This document shows positions 13,201 through 25,439 of a stretch of DNA of 64,000 bases, piece by piece. The translations under genes and the position numbers were made by a program. Every line of letters starts with the position of its first letter. Positions within the stretch are counted from its first letter, which is position 1. The notes beneath the pieces were generated by a model. That model searched no databases. It was not told where the DNA came from and saw nothing but the letters and a program-made list of their open reading frames with translations. Source of the stretch: Kitagawia praeruptora (lineage: Eukaryota > Streptophyta > Magnoliopsida > Apiales > Apiaceae); assembly GCA_037693485.1 (NCBI GenBank), contig CM075345.1, forward strand, positions 117,233,501 through 117,297,500, in the 5' to 3' direction.

Positions 13201-16200
13201 CTGGGGGAAGATGCCCCCACTGAACTTGAGCTTAAGTAATAAAAATATAAAGGCTCCTTCAAGTGCCCCTATCAAAGATAATGAAGTGCCCCCATTATTT
13301 TACACATATCATCCTAATTAAACAAACCCAAACTACTTAGTGTGTTATTTCCTCTTGTTTGATTAGAAATAGACTCCAATAAGAAATTCATACAAGACTT
13401 AATAAATCCGTGGAACCCTATTATTGTGATTCAGACACCTATTTAAATAATAAAATCTTCCATTTTTACCTAGTCCAAACAAAGAAAAAGAAAAAGGATA
13501 GTACATTAGTTCAAGATTCAGTAGAGGCAGATGCGTACGTGAGTATTAAATTTTTTTAATTATTTTTCTTATAAAAAAAGTAATCAAGAATAACAAGCAT
13601 GAAGTATGTAACAAGTCCAAAATGTAATATATTTTATTTCTGATGATATGTATAATTTAAGTCATTTTTATTATATTCGTAATTTTTTTTTTGTACGATC
13701 ATAGACCCTAGCTGAAAACCAGTTTGGTTGGACAAAAATAATAATTTATGTATTAAAAAGTATGAAATTATTACATAATTTACATGTACATTTTGAATTT
13801 TTGATTGAATGTTTAGCAATTGGGCAACTGACATATTTTCTGGATCCGTCACTCTTAATGGAGCGTGAACATGTATGAATCTGTAAAGAATCATAAGGAA
13901 ATGAATCATAAAAGGATAGGGTACCGGTGAATTACTGCAGGAAATCCACTTCATAGTTTCTTGACAGCTAAAGAGAGGAAAAAAGTATTTGGCAAATAAT
14001 ACAAGATTAATCTTCAATCTCAAAAGTAATAATCTATCCAGTACCTGGTTATATTACTATTTATCCTTACCAAAATTCTAATTTTACTCCATATAGGGTA
14101 AAATATTAACTGATAATACACTCAATGCAAACAATAATATTTCTAAAAATGTAATTATGTATCCTAAATCCCTCACATAACCTGAACTTAAGAGATCATA
14201 TATCATATCCATAATCAATATTATAATGATGTTTTAAACATGTTTGTTTACTTTTCTAGTGTGTGTGTAATCATTAGTTTTCTTGATGAAGAAAATATAT
14301 ATGGGCCTATATATTGAGTATTAGACTAGGAATTCATGTAGGTTTCATGGATTTGTCTAAGAAATAGAAGTTTCTGATATAGTGGCAGCCATGGTGTCCA
14401 TAGGTGGTAGATCTGTGCTCCTTGTTTAAGTTATTTAGTTGACCCTGGTTAGATGCAAGGCAAAGTATTTCTTGATCTCATTGAGGATTTGAAACATTCC
14501 CCCCCCCCCCCCCCACACACACTACAATAGAAAATGAGGGAAAAGGAGCCGATGCATAGGGGAAGACGTATCCCCCTCTAGAGGATTTTGTGTTTTTTGC
14601 AGAACACGACATAGTAAACTAGCACATCATACCAGAAAATTCTAAGGAAGGATAAATGACAAAAGCTGATCATCTGTGAGGATAATCTCTCACAAAATGA
14701 AAAGGTTAGATGGGTGGAAGACCCAACATTTGATTTTATAAGTTAATTTAACGGATCAGTTGTTACTTGTTATAATTTTTTTTAAAAGGTTATATTAAAA
14801 TTTACCAGAAAACATGTTGAAAAATGTATCTTCTGCTATTGCCTAAATTTAATAAAATTTTACTTAAATAGTTAAATACTTTAAGGCTAGTAGCTTCCTG
14901 TAAATTCTCGGCTAAGTGGCTTATTTGAACTTAGCCGGGTTCTCTATATTTCTAGTTTCTGTCTGATGTTTGTGGATTAACTTCAGGTCCTTCATATTGG
15001 TGGAATTGCTAGGTTAACTGGTTTAATCTACTTGTCTAAAGACGACAGGCTCTTCATTGGATTTTTTGTTATTGCTCACTGTTATTGTTTTATTTCAAAA
15101 ATCCAGTCTAGTCAGCCAAAACAGAATCTCGTGAACCTAGAAACTGATATGTTGTGCTGATCATCTGAATTTTGGAATTGTCACTACCTGTTCTGTAATT
15201 TTATCTCTGATTAATAATTTAATTCTACGTGCATTTAAAATCATTCATTTATATCACTAAGCACTTTCCATTATACAGATATTATCTATGTTACCCGGAC
15301 TCGGCTAAAAGTGTCCAACATGGATACGTGTCCGGGTGTCGGACTCGGCAATATCTTGAAAATTTTACATGTTTATGGCCTAAAATAAGTGTCGGAGTGT
15401 CCATACCCATGTCCGAGTGTCGAGTGTCCGACACGGGTACTCGAGAGAAAATGAAGAGTCGGGGTAACATAGGATATTATCTCTTAGCAAATATTACCAT
15501 GGATATCACATGTTTTTTCAGGAGTTACACAGTTTGGAGAACAGTATTGTGGCTTTATCCTGGAACTTATGAGGTGAGACCATTATGAGTTGCTTATTAC
15601 TTCTCTAAACAAATTTAATTTGGTTGATATGGGTATGAAATCAGGTGGTTTAGCAATGTAAACTTTTGTTCCTAGCAAGTTAAGACTGAGAAATGATTTG
15701 GCATTTCTTTTAAGCACCTTAATCTAAAATATCTGTATCTTATGTTTCTCCATTAGGTCACTGTCATAATTATCGAGCTGTTAAAATATGCATCTTCCCT
15801 TTTCCTGTAAGGCCAAATCTTTAGTATGGTGGCCTCTATGCCTTCATATAACACATGTAGAGCTATTTGGTACCTCTGATTTCTGTGTACACAGGACTTC
15901 AGAGCATGTCTACTATATATCTGAACCCAAAACCAAATAGCATGATATCTTAAAGATACTAAGCTAGAGTCCATGTAATTTAAAGGTGAGACTTATATCC
16001 TACATATCAAAAGCGTAATATGGATCTAATCCAAAGTACTACCAAAGGTCTAGGGTTTGGTTCTTCACAATTACAAAAATTAAGTAGGTTTTGATTCTTC
16101 ACAATCACAAAAATAACATATGTAAGCTAAAAATATAACAAATATAATAAAATAATAAAAGTGACCTGTGCATCACATGGGATGTAAGCTAGCATATATA

Positions 16201-18403
16201 TATAACATCTAATGTCGGGAGTCGGGACTGATCCCTATCATCAACACCTTAAAATCCTTTTTATAAGCTTTCCTGATCGAGCAACAAATAAATTTGCAGT
16301 AATCCCTCCAAAGATTAGTTTGGATTAGTTACAGGTTACATATCTCAAACTGTTAGGTGCAACCGTCCATGTACCATCAGTTCATTTATAACTGTGAGAT
16401 TCTACTAAACAATACTTTTAGTTACTGAATTGTGCATGTAAGACCTGATTCAGGCAGGCTGAACTGTTATTCGTGACCTGTAGGCTGTAATTGACCGATG
16501 ACTGTAGTCTAATTGCGCAGCAACTAAATTAATCTCATATATGGTAAATATTTTAACAACAATATTTTCAGTTATCTATCTATACTATACTATTATAAGC
16601 GAAATAAGGTATATTTGGTTTGGTACTCTTTTTTTGGTCACTCTATTTTGGTACTCTTTTTTGGTCACTCTTTTGATTTGGTTAAATCTCTATTATTAAT
16701 AAAATTCAAAAAAAAAACACACGCACACGGCAAAGCCCACGAGAGTCCTTTCTACAGCAAACAAGTCGTCAAGACGTGAAGTAGTTTGTCTGTTACAATG
16801 CACAATTTTTGTAATCAGCATTAAAATTAATTTTGTCACAAAAAAAAATTTAAAAATAATACTATACTATTATAAGCGAAATAGGGTATATTTGGTTTGG
16901 TACTCTTTTTTTGGTCACTCTTTTTTGGTACTCTTTTTTTGGTCACTTTTTTGATTTGGTTAAATCTCTATTATTAATAAAATTAAAAAAAAAAACACAC
17001 ACACGCACACGGCAAAGCCCACGAGAGTCCTTTCTACAGCAAACAAGTCGTCAAGTAGTTTGTCTGTTACAATGCACAATTTTTGTAATCAGCATTAAAA
17101 TTAATTTTGTCACAAAAAAAATTAAAAAATAATTAATTATTAGAAAAGATTGTTTCGAAATTTTGGAGTTATGAAAGATATAATGGTCTGTTTTATATTA
17201 AAAAAAGACTATCAGTTATATCAAAAACCAATAATCATATTTTATTATCTTTTAGAATTTATATTATTACTAATTAATTAGCAAATATTAAAATTATAAA
17301 CAATCAAATAAAAATATTAAGGTAAAAATATTTAAAATGTTAAAAAAGACTACTTTTATATATTATTTTTATATATCTATACTATACTATTATAAGCGAA
17401 ATAGGGTATATTTGGTTTGGTACTCTTTTTTAGTAATAATTAAAATACGTAATTAGAATAACATTTATTTTCATGAAATTTATAAAATTCAAAAAAAAAT
17501 TTAATAATAAAAACATATATACAACTTAAAATTTTAATGAAATATAATTAAACAGTTTACAAGCAACCGTGCATCGCACGGGTTATAGGCTAGTACATAT
17601 AAGTTAAAAAATACATTTTGTTAGTAACACCAAAGACCAAAAGTTCGACAGCTACAAAAAATAAGATTATATCTATATACCTATAAATTATTTGAAAGTA
17701 CATGATTTATTAATTTTAATCTTAGTTAATTCTTTATAATTTTCAGTTCAATTTAGTTATTTCTATAACTTCTAAATTATAAGGCTAAAAAACAAATAAC
17801 AGGAGAAGTTGAGTTGAATTAAAATGACAGAAGTTGATTAAAAAAAAGTGACATAAGTATTTTATGTGTGTCTTAAAAAACTGTAACACAATTTTATACT
17901 GATGTCAAATAAAAAGTCTGTGCATCACATGGGTTCTAAGCTAGTGTATATTATATAAGCATGACCTTATATAGAAATAGATGCCGTAGCGAATCACATC
18001 ACATTAAGCATATCATATTGCTGTCATTTTTGGTAGAAGATCTTCACTTTACTTTACTCACTAGTATTTGTTAGACGTCGTGAAAGGAAAAAGATCAATT
18101 TTACTGAGAGATTTGCCATTACAACAATTCACTCACGGGGTATTTTTGTGTGTTCATGGGGTGTGAATGACATATTTTCATCGATTTAATGATAATGGAT
18201 ACCTTAGGAACATAATTCTCCATTTCATCAACGGAAGTTGTGGTTTATTGAAGTTGAAGTTGTTAAGTGTTGTGTATTTTCCTTATTTTGACACGTTTTG
18301 AGTGCAGATCAAATTTATTGTTGATGGCCACTGGAAGACCGATCCTAAAATAGAGTCCGTAACCAGAGGAACAATACACAACAACATTCTCCGAGTTGAT
18401 TAA
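7240..18403 (+). CDS. PTST2/PTST3 (FLO6)-like protein, chloroplastic; 12 exons, 450 aa
   Basis: Exons: 7240-7379, 7467-7586, 8599-8740, 8828-9029, 9520-9697, 10080-10146, 10245-10295, 10422-10475, 11964-12083, 12827-12957, 15522-15573, 18308-18403. They sum to 1353 nt in one open frame with GT-AG introns. The first about 45 residues are Ser/Pro/Lys-rich with few acids, like a plastid transit peptide. Residues about 50-100 hold the family's REF...DHG...VRRRGYKLIKELL segment. An acidic linker follows, then a coiled coil (about residues 285-360, QSRAEKEISTAQKLVSDKDA). The C-terminal CBM48 (AMPK1-type) domain has EVAGSFNGWH, WRTVLWLYPGTYE and IKFIVDGHWKTDP. Known relatives bind malto-oligosaccharides, interact with starch synthase SS4 and control starch granule initiation in plastids. 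PTST2 and PTST3 cannot be separated by eye. At 450 aa it is somewhat shorter than the Arabidopsis members as I recall them. Introns 10 and 11 are long because of transposons. Confidence 0.88.
13160..13860. mobile_element. Possible hAT-like insertion in intron 10 of the PTST-like gene
   Basis: A typical hAT-type start, CAGGGGCGGACTTAAATGG, occurs at about 13177. A loosely complementary 'tggatccgtcactc' lies near 13842. No clear 8-bp duplication was found. The interior is AT-rich without a transposase. Confidence 0.35.
15286..15472. mobile_element. 187-bp TIR MITE in intron 10, 8-bp TSD
   Basis: The ends CTATGTTACCCGGACTC and GAGTCGGGGTAACATAG form an inverted pair. They are flanked by perfect GATATTAT duplications (15278-15285 and 15473-15480). 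The interior is rich in GTGTCCGA-type words, some on each strand. It lies only about 50 bp upstream of exon 11 of the PTST-like gene. An 8-bp duplication fits hAT. Confidence 0.85.
16155..16192 (+). mobile_element. Helitron-like 3' terminus
   Basis: 'cctgtgcatcacatggg' forms a decayed hairpin, followed by 'atgtaag' and CTAG at 16189-16192. The 5' end of this element was not identified. Confidence 0.45.
16579..17594 (+). mobile_element. Helitron-like insertion(s) with tandem 5' ends in intron 11
   Basis: Three starts of the form (TC)TATACTATACTATTATAAGCG occur at about 16579, 16859 and 17376, each followed by 'ggtatatttggtttggtact'. A roughly 290-bp segment (including 'caaacaagtcgtcaag' and 'gcacaatttttgtaatc') is duplicated. 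The block ends with the hairpin CCGTGCATCGCACGG and 'gttatagg' followed by CTAG at 17590-17593, the classic Helitron 3' end. The element from 17376 would be only 218 bp long. No ORF. Confidence 0.65.
17911..17944 (+). mobile_element. Helitron-like 3' terminus
   Basis: 'gtctgtgcatcacatgggttctaag' followed by CTAG at 17941-17944 matches the terminus at 16155-16192. It is a decayed hairpin plus CTAG end in intron 11 of the PTST-like gene. Confidence 0.45.
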
Positions 18404-19749
18404 AAATACAGCTCTAGTGAGCATTATCAGGACCCGGATACCAGGTAATATGCCTCTGATGTTTACTGATTGATCTGTAAGAAGCCATGAAGTAACAGTA
18501 CTTAATGCATCTGGTCTAGACTAGGTAGCAGAAGTTCTGAGCATAAACATGTTTGAGACATACAACAATAACAAAATTATTTTACATGCATATTTTAGAT
18601 ATGTGCTTGCAATTTCGCGTACTATGTGCCTGGAGATCGCTTGGATCACATATCTTGCTGTATGTTGCAATTACTGAATTTGGATTGTAAGATGTACTAG
18701 CTGAGATCTGATCTGAGCCACCGGATTGAGCAAACCGTGAATAGTTAATACTTGATCTGACTTGAGCTACCAAAGTATCGTGCTAGTAAAACTAAAGTAT
18801 CAATTGAGGAACTTCTTCATGTGTAATCAACTTTGCAAATGCATTGCTCTTATTACATAATCTTGTTGCAGCTCTTCACTCAAGACGGAGGCTGCCGGTA
18901 GAATACCAGTTACTAGCTAGTTGTCAGCCGAGGAAAATAAAGAAGCAGGATCAGGCAGTTGTTGAATTCACAGTGCCGTCTTGAATAGTTAATACTTAGG
19001 TTTAGGTTATTATGTGTTCTCTAAAGCATTCTGCCATTTTGTTCCGTGTATATTTATCCATCAATATTTGTGCTCAAGTAATAATCGTCTTTAACAAAGT
19101 AATGCTTCTATAATTGTAGGCTGTAGCCTCTCAAATGCATTGTTATAAGCAATCATTGGCTGAAATGCTTCAAACATCGCTGTTTATACTGTATGTGTAA
19201 TGGGCATTCAGATGAGAATTTGAGAAGGGTGAAAACCAAATATGCTGCATTTAACGCAAAGTGCAGGACTAAACACAGTTACAGAGTAAACCACATATTA
19301 TTTTAATTCATCTTAATATTCTGTGTTTTTTATGGGAAATGCAAATTTCATTATAAATCAGAGTACAAAACACCCATGAGTGCATGTGAAGAAATTTCCT
19401 ATATACAGTGCTCGTTTGGCTTACCTTAAAATGAGTAACTTATAGCTTAAAGTGATAAGTGTCATATAAGTGATAAGTAAATCATAGCTTATAAATCAGT
19501 GTTTGGTAAATCAGAATTTATAAATCAATATAGTGTTTGGTAAATTAAAATTTATAAGTTAACTTTTTTTTATTATTTTCAAAATATTTGTTTATTAATA
19601 TATAACAATGGATATCAATAGATAGATCTCGATGAGTAGAGAAAATTGATATGATAGATCTCGATGAATAGAGAAATTTAATATATGCATATCAATTTTT
19701 TAATAAACTGATCAAAACATACATGATTTTAAAAATTTGAAAAATATTA
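18404..19749. other. 3' flank of the PTST-like gene and intergenic DNA
   Basis: The first few hundred bases presumably hold the 3' UTR; no single poly(A) signal can be chosen. From about 19400 there is a low-copy-looking AT-rich segment with 'gtgtttggtaaat' repeated, probably a MITE remnant. No gene seen. Confidence 0.4.
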
Positions 19750-20032
19750 CTCCCTCTGTCCCATCCATTTCTTTACAATTTCCTTTTTGGGACGTCCCAC
19801 CAATTCTTTACATTACCAAAAATAGTAACTTTTAACAATAAAATACATTACTACATCCACTACTTCACTTCACTTTTTCAACACTTTACACTATTACACC
19901 CACTACTTCACTTATTTTAACAATAAAATCACTATTACACCCACTACTTCATTTATTTTAACAATATTACACCCAATATCCTTGGTCTCCGTGCCCAGCC
20001 CTCATGTAAAGAATTGGTCGGGACGGAGGGAG
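19750..20032. mobile_element. Stowaway MITE, 283 bp
   Basis: The ends CTCCCTCTGTCCCATCC and the near complement GGTCGGGACGGAGGGAG are flanked by TA on each side (19748-19749 and 20033-20034). This is the hallmark of Tc1/mariner-type Stowaway elements in plants. Inside are two or three repeats of 'ttacacccactacttca'. Confidence 0.9.
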
Positions 20033-22646
20033 TACATATTACGGTATCGAGAAATAAGAATAAACTGAAAGTTGTTAGAATTTCTAACTTCCAACTTATT
20101 TCCAAAAAACTAACAAATAAGTCCTCCAACTTACGCATACACTTCAAATAAACATCCCCACAATATGTTCGATCTTTAAATGAACCTTTCTTGCAAGATG
20201 TGAGCTATATGAATATCATCTCTCATCACGTGCGATTCGACTAGCTGATAAACTTTAAATGATCTTGAAATGACACGAAAATTATGTGGCTAGCTCGTAA
20301 ACTTTAAAGCAAATAGTGGTCTTTTAATTATGTGAATGCAAGGGATGACAATTGGGCAGGTTTTCCTTTGGTTTTTTTTTTTTGTAAAATTCAAATTCAA
20401 ATACTTTTGGATTTTAAAAATAATTTCAAATTTAAATTCAGATCCATATCAAAATTTAAAATTCAATATCCAAATTCAAATTTATCAAATTTCGGATCGA
20501 ATCGAATCAATTTTTTTTCCGGGTATTCAAAATTTAAAATAGCGTAAGTTTAAAATAAATACTACATGCAAATAACGTTAACAATATTAGTAAAATAATT
20601 AAAATAAAACATGATTAAATTAAGTATGTAGTCAAATATAATGAATTATACGAATTGACGTACTAAGTAAAATCTAAAATATGTTAATAAAATAATTCAA
20701 CAAAAATGAAAATTTTATGTAAAATAAAAAAATCATATTCAAAATATATTAATAAAATTTGACATTGAGAAAGAGAAGTCTATTCACTAGATTATTATTG
20801 ACTGTTTCTAATAAAAATAAATAAATTATATGTCCTACATTTAATTTATATATAATAATTATAAATTACATATTCTATATAATTATTAAAATTTAAATCC
20901 AAATCGAAAAAATTTCGGATTTAAAATTTCAACCCATATCCAAATCCAAAAATTTAAATTCTATATATCCAGAAAATCGAATTTCAGATTCGTGTGTGAA
21001 CGGTCTTTTCACCTTTCTTCAAACTAACTTTATAGCCCGTGCGAGGCACGAGCATGCTCTAGATGTGCTTAATGACTTTGCGTATATTTGAATATTAGCT
21101 TGGTAATGCAATATATGTTGTGTATGTGAGCGCGAGATTTTTCCGTTATTTATTGCTTGGTGTCAATCTCGAGTAGGCATGAATCTTCTACATGTACCAT
21201 TTAAGCGATAGTAAATTTTGCAAGGCACGGGCTTGTTAGCAAAATTAGATTAATATGTATTTGTGTTGCTCTATATTCAAATAATCAAATAGTATTTTCA
21301 ATGTGTTGATGCTCAGAATGTAAATAAGTTCAAAAGGGATTATGTGTTCACGGTGTATATCAACTATATAGCTAAAAAAAGGTATCATTTGCAATGTGTT
21401 AATCTCATTTCAAGGATTACTAATTGCCTAAGTTAGGAGTATAAAAGTATTTACATAAATAGTGACTGTTTTGAACTTGCATATTAGCGAAAGATCTGAA
21501 GAATTTATACGAGAGACTGGTTCTAAATTGCTTGGGGATCAACCGTGTGATCCAAACACCATGAAACCAAGTGCCTTAAATTAGTGCTTCAGTTTTTTGT
21601 TTGAGCTGATATTACCAAAATGGGTTGAACCTAAATTTAAAAAATGGAGAGAGCAAACAGAAGAACTTCCCAAACCCATATTGTCATAAGAAAAAGATAA
21701 TGGATCGATGCGTTTTCTGTTCCACTATAATTAAATATGTTAATATATAGGTGGTTAATGTGCATGCAATTTACCGCTCGAGCTTCGCTAGTAAAATCAT
21801 GTTATTATGTATTTATATTGTTTTGTAATTAAATGGTGCTTACAACATGTAAATGCTTAGTATGCAAAACATATCTAAAAAATTATCTATTCATGATGAT
21901 TGATGTATGTACCACTAAAAATAAGTAAATTTTAATGTGCTAGTCTCTTTGAACGAATGCTCAAATGATTGAGTTATGAGCATATAAGAATTTATATTAG
22001 TAGTGACTGCCTGATCATCCACAACCGATTTGTGCATTTTGACCCGTATTAAGAGATATACGTAAGATATCAATTAATACACAAATTATAGTATCTATCT
22101 TCTAAATCCAAGTAAATTGTTTCTACTAAAAAATAAAAAAATGCTTCTTAACTATGTACTATTTGAAATATTCTCAAAGTTTTATAATATAATCAAAACT
22201 AATATTAGCATAGTGATAAGGAATCTCACTTATAAGTTAGAGGTCAATGATTAAATTTCCATTAGAAACAATTTTGGTATCGTTAATATAATATATGAGG
22301 GGTAATTTAGTAATATAATATATGATATATGAGGTCAAGGGTTCAATTCTCTCTAGGAACATTTTTTTTAGCATTAATATAATATATGAGGGTTTTCTCA
22401 TGATATATTAATAATGAGTTTTATAATAAATTCAAAACTTATGTCTAGCATAGTGGTAAGGATTCTCACTTATAAGTTAGAGGTCATGGGTTCAATTCTC
22501 ACTAGAAACATTTTTTTTCATTAATATAATATAGGAAGGGTAGATTAGTAATTTCACGTTGAATAAATTGTCTCACAAAACCTCATGTTGTGCTATTAAT
22601 AATATAACTAGCTTTGTAGCCCGTGCAAGGCACGGTCATGCTCTAG
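20033..22646. repeat. AT-rich intergenic DNA with two Helitron-like 3' ends
   Basis: No gene is visible. A tract at 20370-20540 and about 20885-20975 repeats 'aaattcaaattc' and 'tccaaatcc' words, as in subterminal parts of hAT-like elements. Helitron-like ends (hairpin GCCCGTGCgaGGCACG then CTAG) stand at 21024-21062 and 22617-22646. Confidence 0.5.
22200..22512 (+). repeat. tRNA-like modules (A-box/B-box), possible SINE-type pieces
   Basis: At 22446-22500 'TAGCATAGTGGTAAGG' fits a pol III A box, and 'GGTCATGGGTTCAATTC' about 30 bases later fits a B box. A diverged copy lies at 22204-22262 and a B-box-only piece at about 22330-22356. They do not fold as complete tRNAs by eye (no clean acceptor stem), so they are not called tRNA genes. 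Confidence 0.45.
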
Positions 22647-23120
22647 ATTACAAATTTATGAATTATTCGTAATCACGTAGGATTGATTTGTTGATATCTT
22701 CGATTGTTCATATCTTTGTAGCAATTGTTCTGAGTAAATAGAATTTATGCAATACCCGATCGTGACATGCAAATTATAATTCTGGTTAAATTAAATCTAT
22801 TTTATATTTTACGCTATGTTTTGTTTTGTTAAAATAAACTTGAACGATATGTAATAAATTGGTCAATGTTAAGATCAAAACCGTACTTCGAAATATAAAT
22901 ATATAGAGTTAACATGGATGGATACAGAGATACATTCAATTATTAATTACATAATAATACATGCATATTAGTTCATATCAGTTATTATTATATATGTAAT
23001 AAATATGTTAGTGTTGCAATACCTAAATAGCCCCCGGAAATATAACATAGATATAATTAGTAGAGGTAAATATGACTTTTTATATGAATAAATTTGCTCA
23101 TGGAACCCCCCCATTTGCTC

Positions 23121-23127
<7 letters not shown>

Positions 23128-23192
<65 letters not shown>
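23128..23192. repeat. (TA)n microsatellite
   Basis: About 65 bp of uninterrupted AT dinucleotides follow 'ccatttgctctatt'. Confidence 0.95.
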
Positions 23193-23197
<5 letters not shown>

Positions 23198-23394
23198 ATA
23201 TTGTTTTATGCGTTTACGTATTAAAGATGTGATTGATGAGTTTTACGATAGTTAATGTTAATACAAGTTTGTATTATACTTACATAGGCATGAAGGTTTT
23301 TTTTGTATTGGGATATTTTTTGTAATATTTAATTCGTAAATAATTAAAATAGATCTAAAATGATTAATAAGATATGGTATATGTTAGTGAATAT

Positions 23395-24510
23395 TATAGT
23401 ACATTATAACATATCCACATAAATTTATATATGTATTTATGTTTGTACAAGTTTATGTATGTATAATTATGCAGTAATTAATATATTATAAATAATGAAA
23501 TATTAATAGATTATACAACATAAATGTATGTATGTATGTATGTATGTATGTATGTATGCTATATATTATGTATGTAACTATGTATGTATGAATGTATGCA
23601 TGTATGTATATATGTATGTATGCATGTACATATGCATGTATAATTAATAGTTATGTATGTATGTATGTACGTACGTATGCATGTATAATTAATAATTTTC
23701 TACAAATATACATTCTAATTAATAATTATACATTACCTGAGTTAAGCCAACTGAGATTTATCTACAAATTAATATATATAAACAAAAATATGTAGTATGT
23801 GTATGTATATAATATTATAGTACATTGTTATATACCCACAAAAATTTATATATGTATGTATTTATGTTTGTACATGTGTATGTATGTATAAATATGCATA
23901 TTAATTATACAACAATTAATAGATTACAAATAATGAAATATTAATAGATTATACAATATAAATGTATGTATGTATGTATGTATGTTATATAATATGTATG
24001 CATGTATGTATGTATATAATATTACAGTATATTATTATATATATATCCACATAAATTTATATATGTATGTATTTATGTTTGTATATGTGTTTGTATATAT
24101 AAATATGCATATTAATTATACAAAAATTAATATATTACAAATAATGAAATATTAATAGATTATACAACATAAATGTATGTATGTATGTATGTATATAGTA
24201 CTTATGCATGTATAATTAATAATTATGTATGTATGTATGGATGTATGTATGTATGTATGTATGTATGTGTGTATGTACATATTCATGTATAATTATTTAT
24301 GTTTATGTATGTATAATTAATAATTATGTATGTAGTGTATGTATGTATGTATGTATGTATGTATGTGTGTATGTACGTATACATGTATATTTATTTATGT
24401 ATGTATGTATGTATGTGTGTATGTACGTATAAATGTATATTTATTTATGTATGTGTAGTATAATTAATAATTATGTATGTATATATGTGTTTATGTATGT
24501 AGATAATGAT
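23395..24510. repeat. (TATG)n arrays within larger tandem repeats
   Basis: Long runs of TATG/GTAT tetranucleotides are embedded in higher-order repeats of roughly 230-420 bp. Each repeat carries 'ataatgaaatattaatagattataca' type sequence (near 23490, 23930 and 24145), then a TATG run. The open frames here are read-through of the tetranucleotide (Met-Tyr-Val-Cys repeats), not genes. Confidence 0.9.
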
Positions 24511-24531
24511 TTTTAATATAAACTCAAATGT

Positions 24532-24602
24532 TCACATAACTCAACTGGTTATGGTGTTGCATTAGTTATGCAAGGTCATGGGTTCGAATCCTTTGAATAA
24601 CA
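24532..24602 (+). repeat. tRNA-like module
   Basis: 'ATAACTCAACTGGTTATGG' resembles an A box and 'GGTCATGGGTTCGAATCC' has an exact B-box core GGTTCGAATCC. It is part of the same AT-rich repeat family as the modules near 22446 and 26000. No acceptor stem or CCA-proximal pairing is clear, so it is treated as tRNA-derived. Confidence 0.5.
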
Positions 24603-24814
24603 TTATTTTTACAAATATTTAGAGTGAGGTTCGGAGGGTTCGAGCCTATGAATAAATTTGCTCAGAGAAGCCCCCTGTTGGTGTATTAGATATATAAATA
24701 GAATAGATAGATAATAGATGACATTTTTGTAAATAGATATTTTTTATTTGTATTGACATAAACATCTTTATATTTGTATTAGAATACGTTTGATTTCAAG
24801 CACATTAAGCTCAA

Positions 24815-24944
24815 GTACATTAATATAATATAGGAAGGGTATATTAGTAATTTCACGTTGAATAAATTGTCTCACAAAACCTCATGTTGTGCTATTAATA
24901 ATATAATAGATAAAAACCCGTGCGAGGCACGTGTCATCATCTAG
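24815..24944 (+). mobile_element. Helitron-like 3' terminus, repeat of 22525-22646
   Basis: About 90 bp ('taatttcacgttgaataaattg' to 'gtgctattaataatata') are nearly identical to 22540-22612. Each copy is followed by a cccGTGCnaGGCACg hairpin and then CTAG (24941-24944 here). The shared 3' part suggests two members of one non-autonomous Helitron family. Confidence 0.55.
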
Positions 24945-25439
24945 CAATTGCTATAAATTCTGTATAGTTTTACGATTTAAGGATATTTTTTAATATAATT
25001 GTACCTTTTATGTTCATACATATTATAATATCAGTATTTTAATTTATGTGTTATTTTATTTATATATAGATCATATGAGCACTAAAAAGAGGATGTTTTG
25101 TAGCATATACATATATTATATAGGTTATAACACAATTTCTTTTAGAACAATGATAAAAAGACATATCATCGATGTGAATAATACTCGTCATACAATACTT
25201 TTTAGATAAAATTAGAACGCTTCTTAATATTTATTTCTTTAAATATCTCATCAAGATATAAGTCGAATAGAATTATACTCCGAAATTACGAGAGGGTTGA
25301 TTTCCAACACTAACATAATTTCATATATTGTTTGCATAAATATTAAAAGGATGGTACTTTTGTAATGTTTAAACATAGAGGGATATTATCGTAAGTTCAC
25401 AACCATTAAAATGACACTTTTTGCACTTGTGTTGTGGTT

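Noticed and set aside
23592..24432. Open frames rich in Met-Tyr-Val-Cys
   Set aside because: They are translations of the (TATG)n microsatellite and have no coding character.
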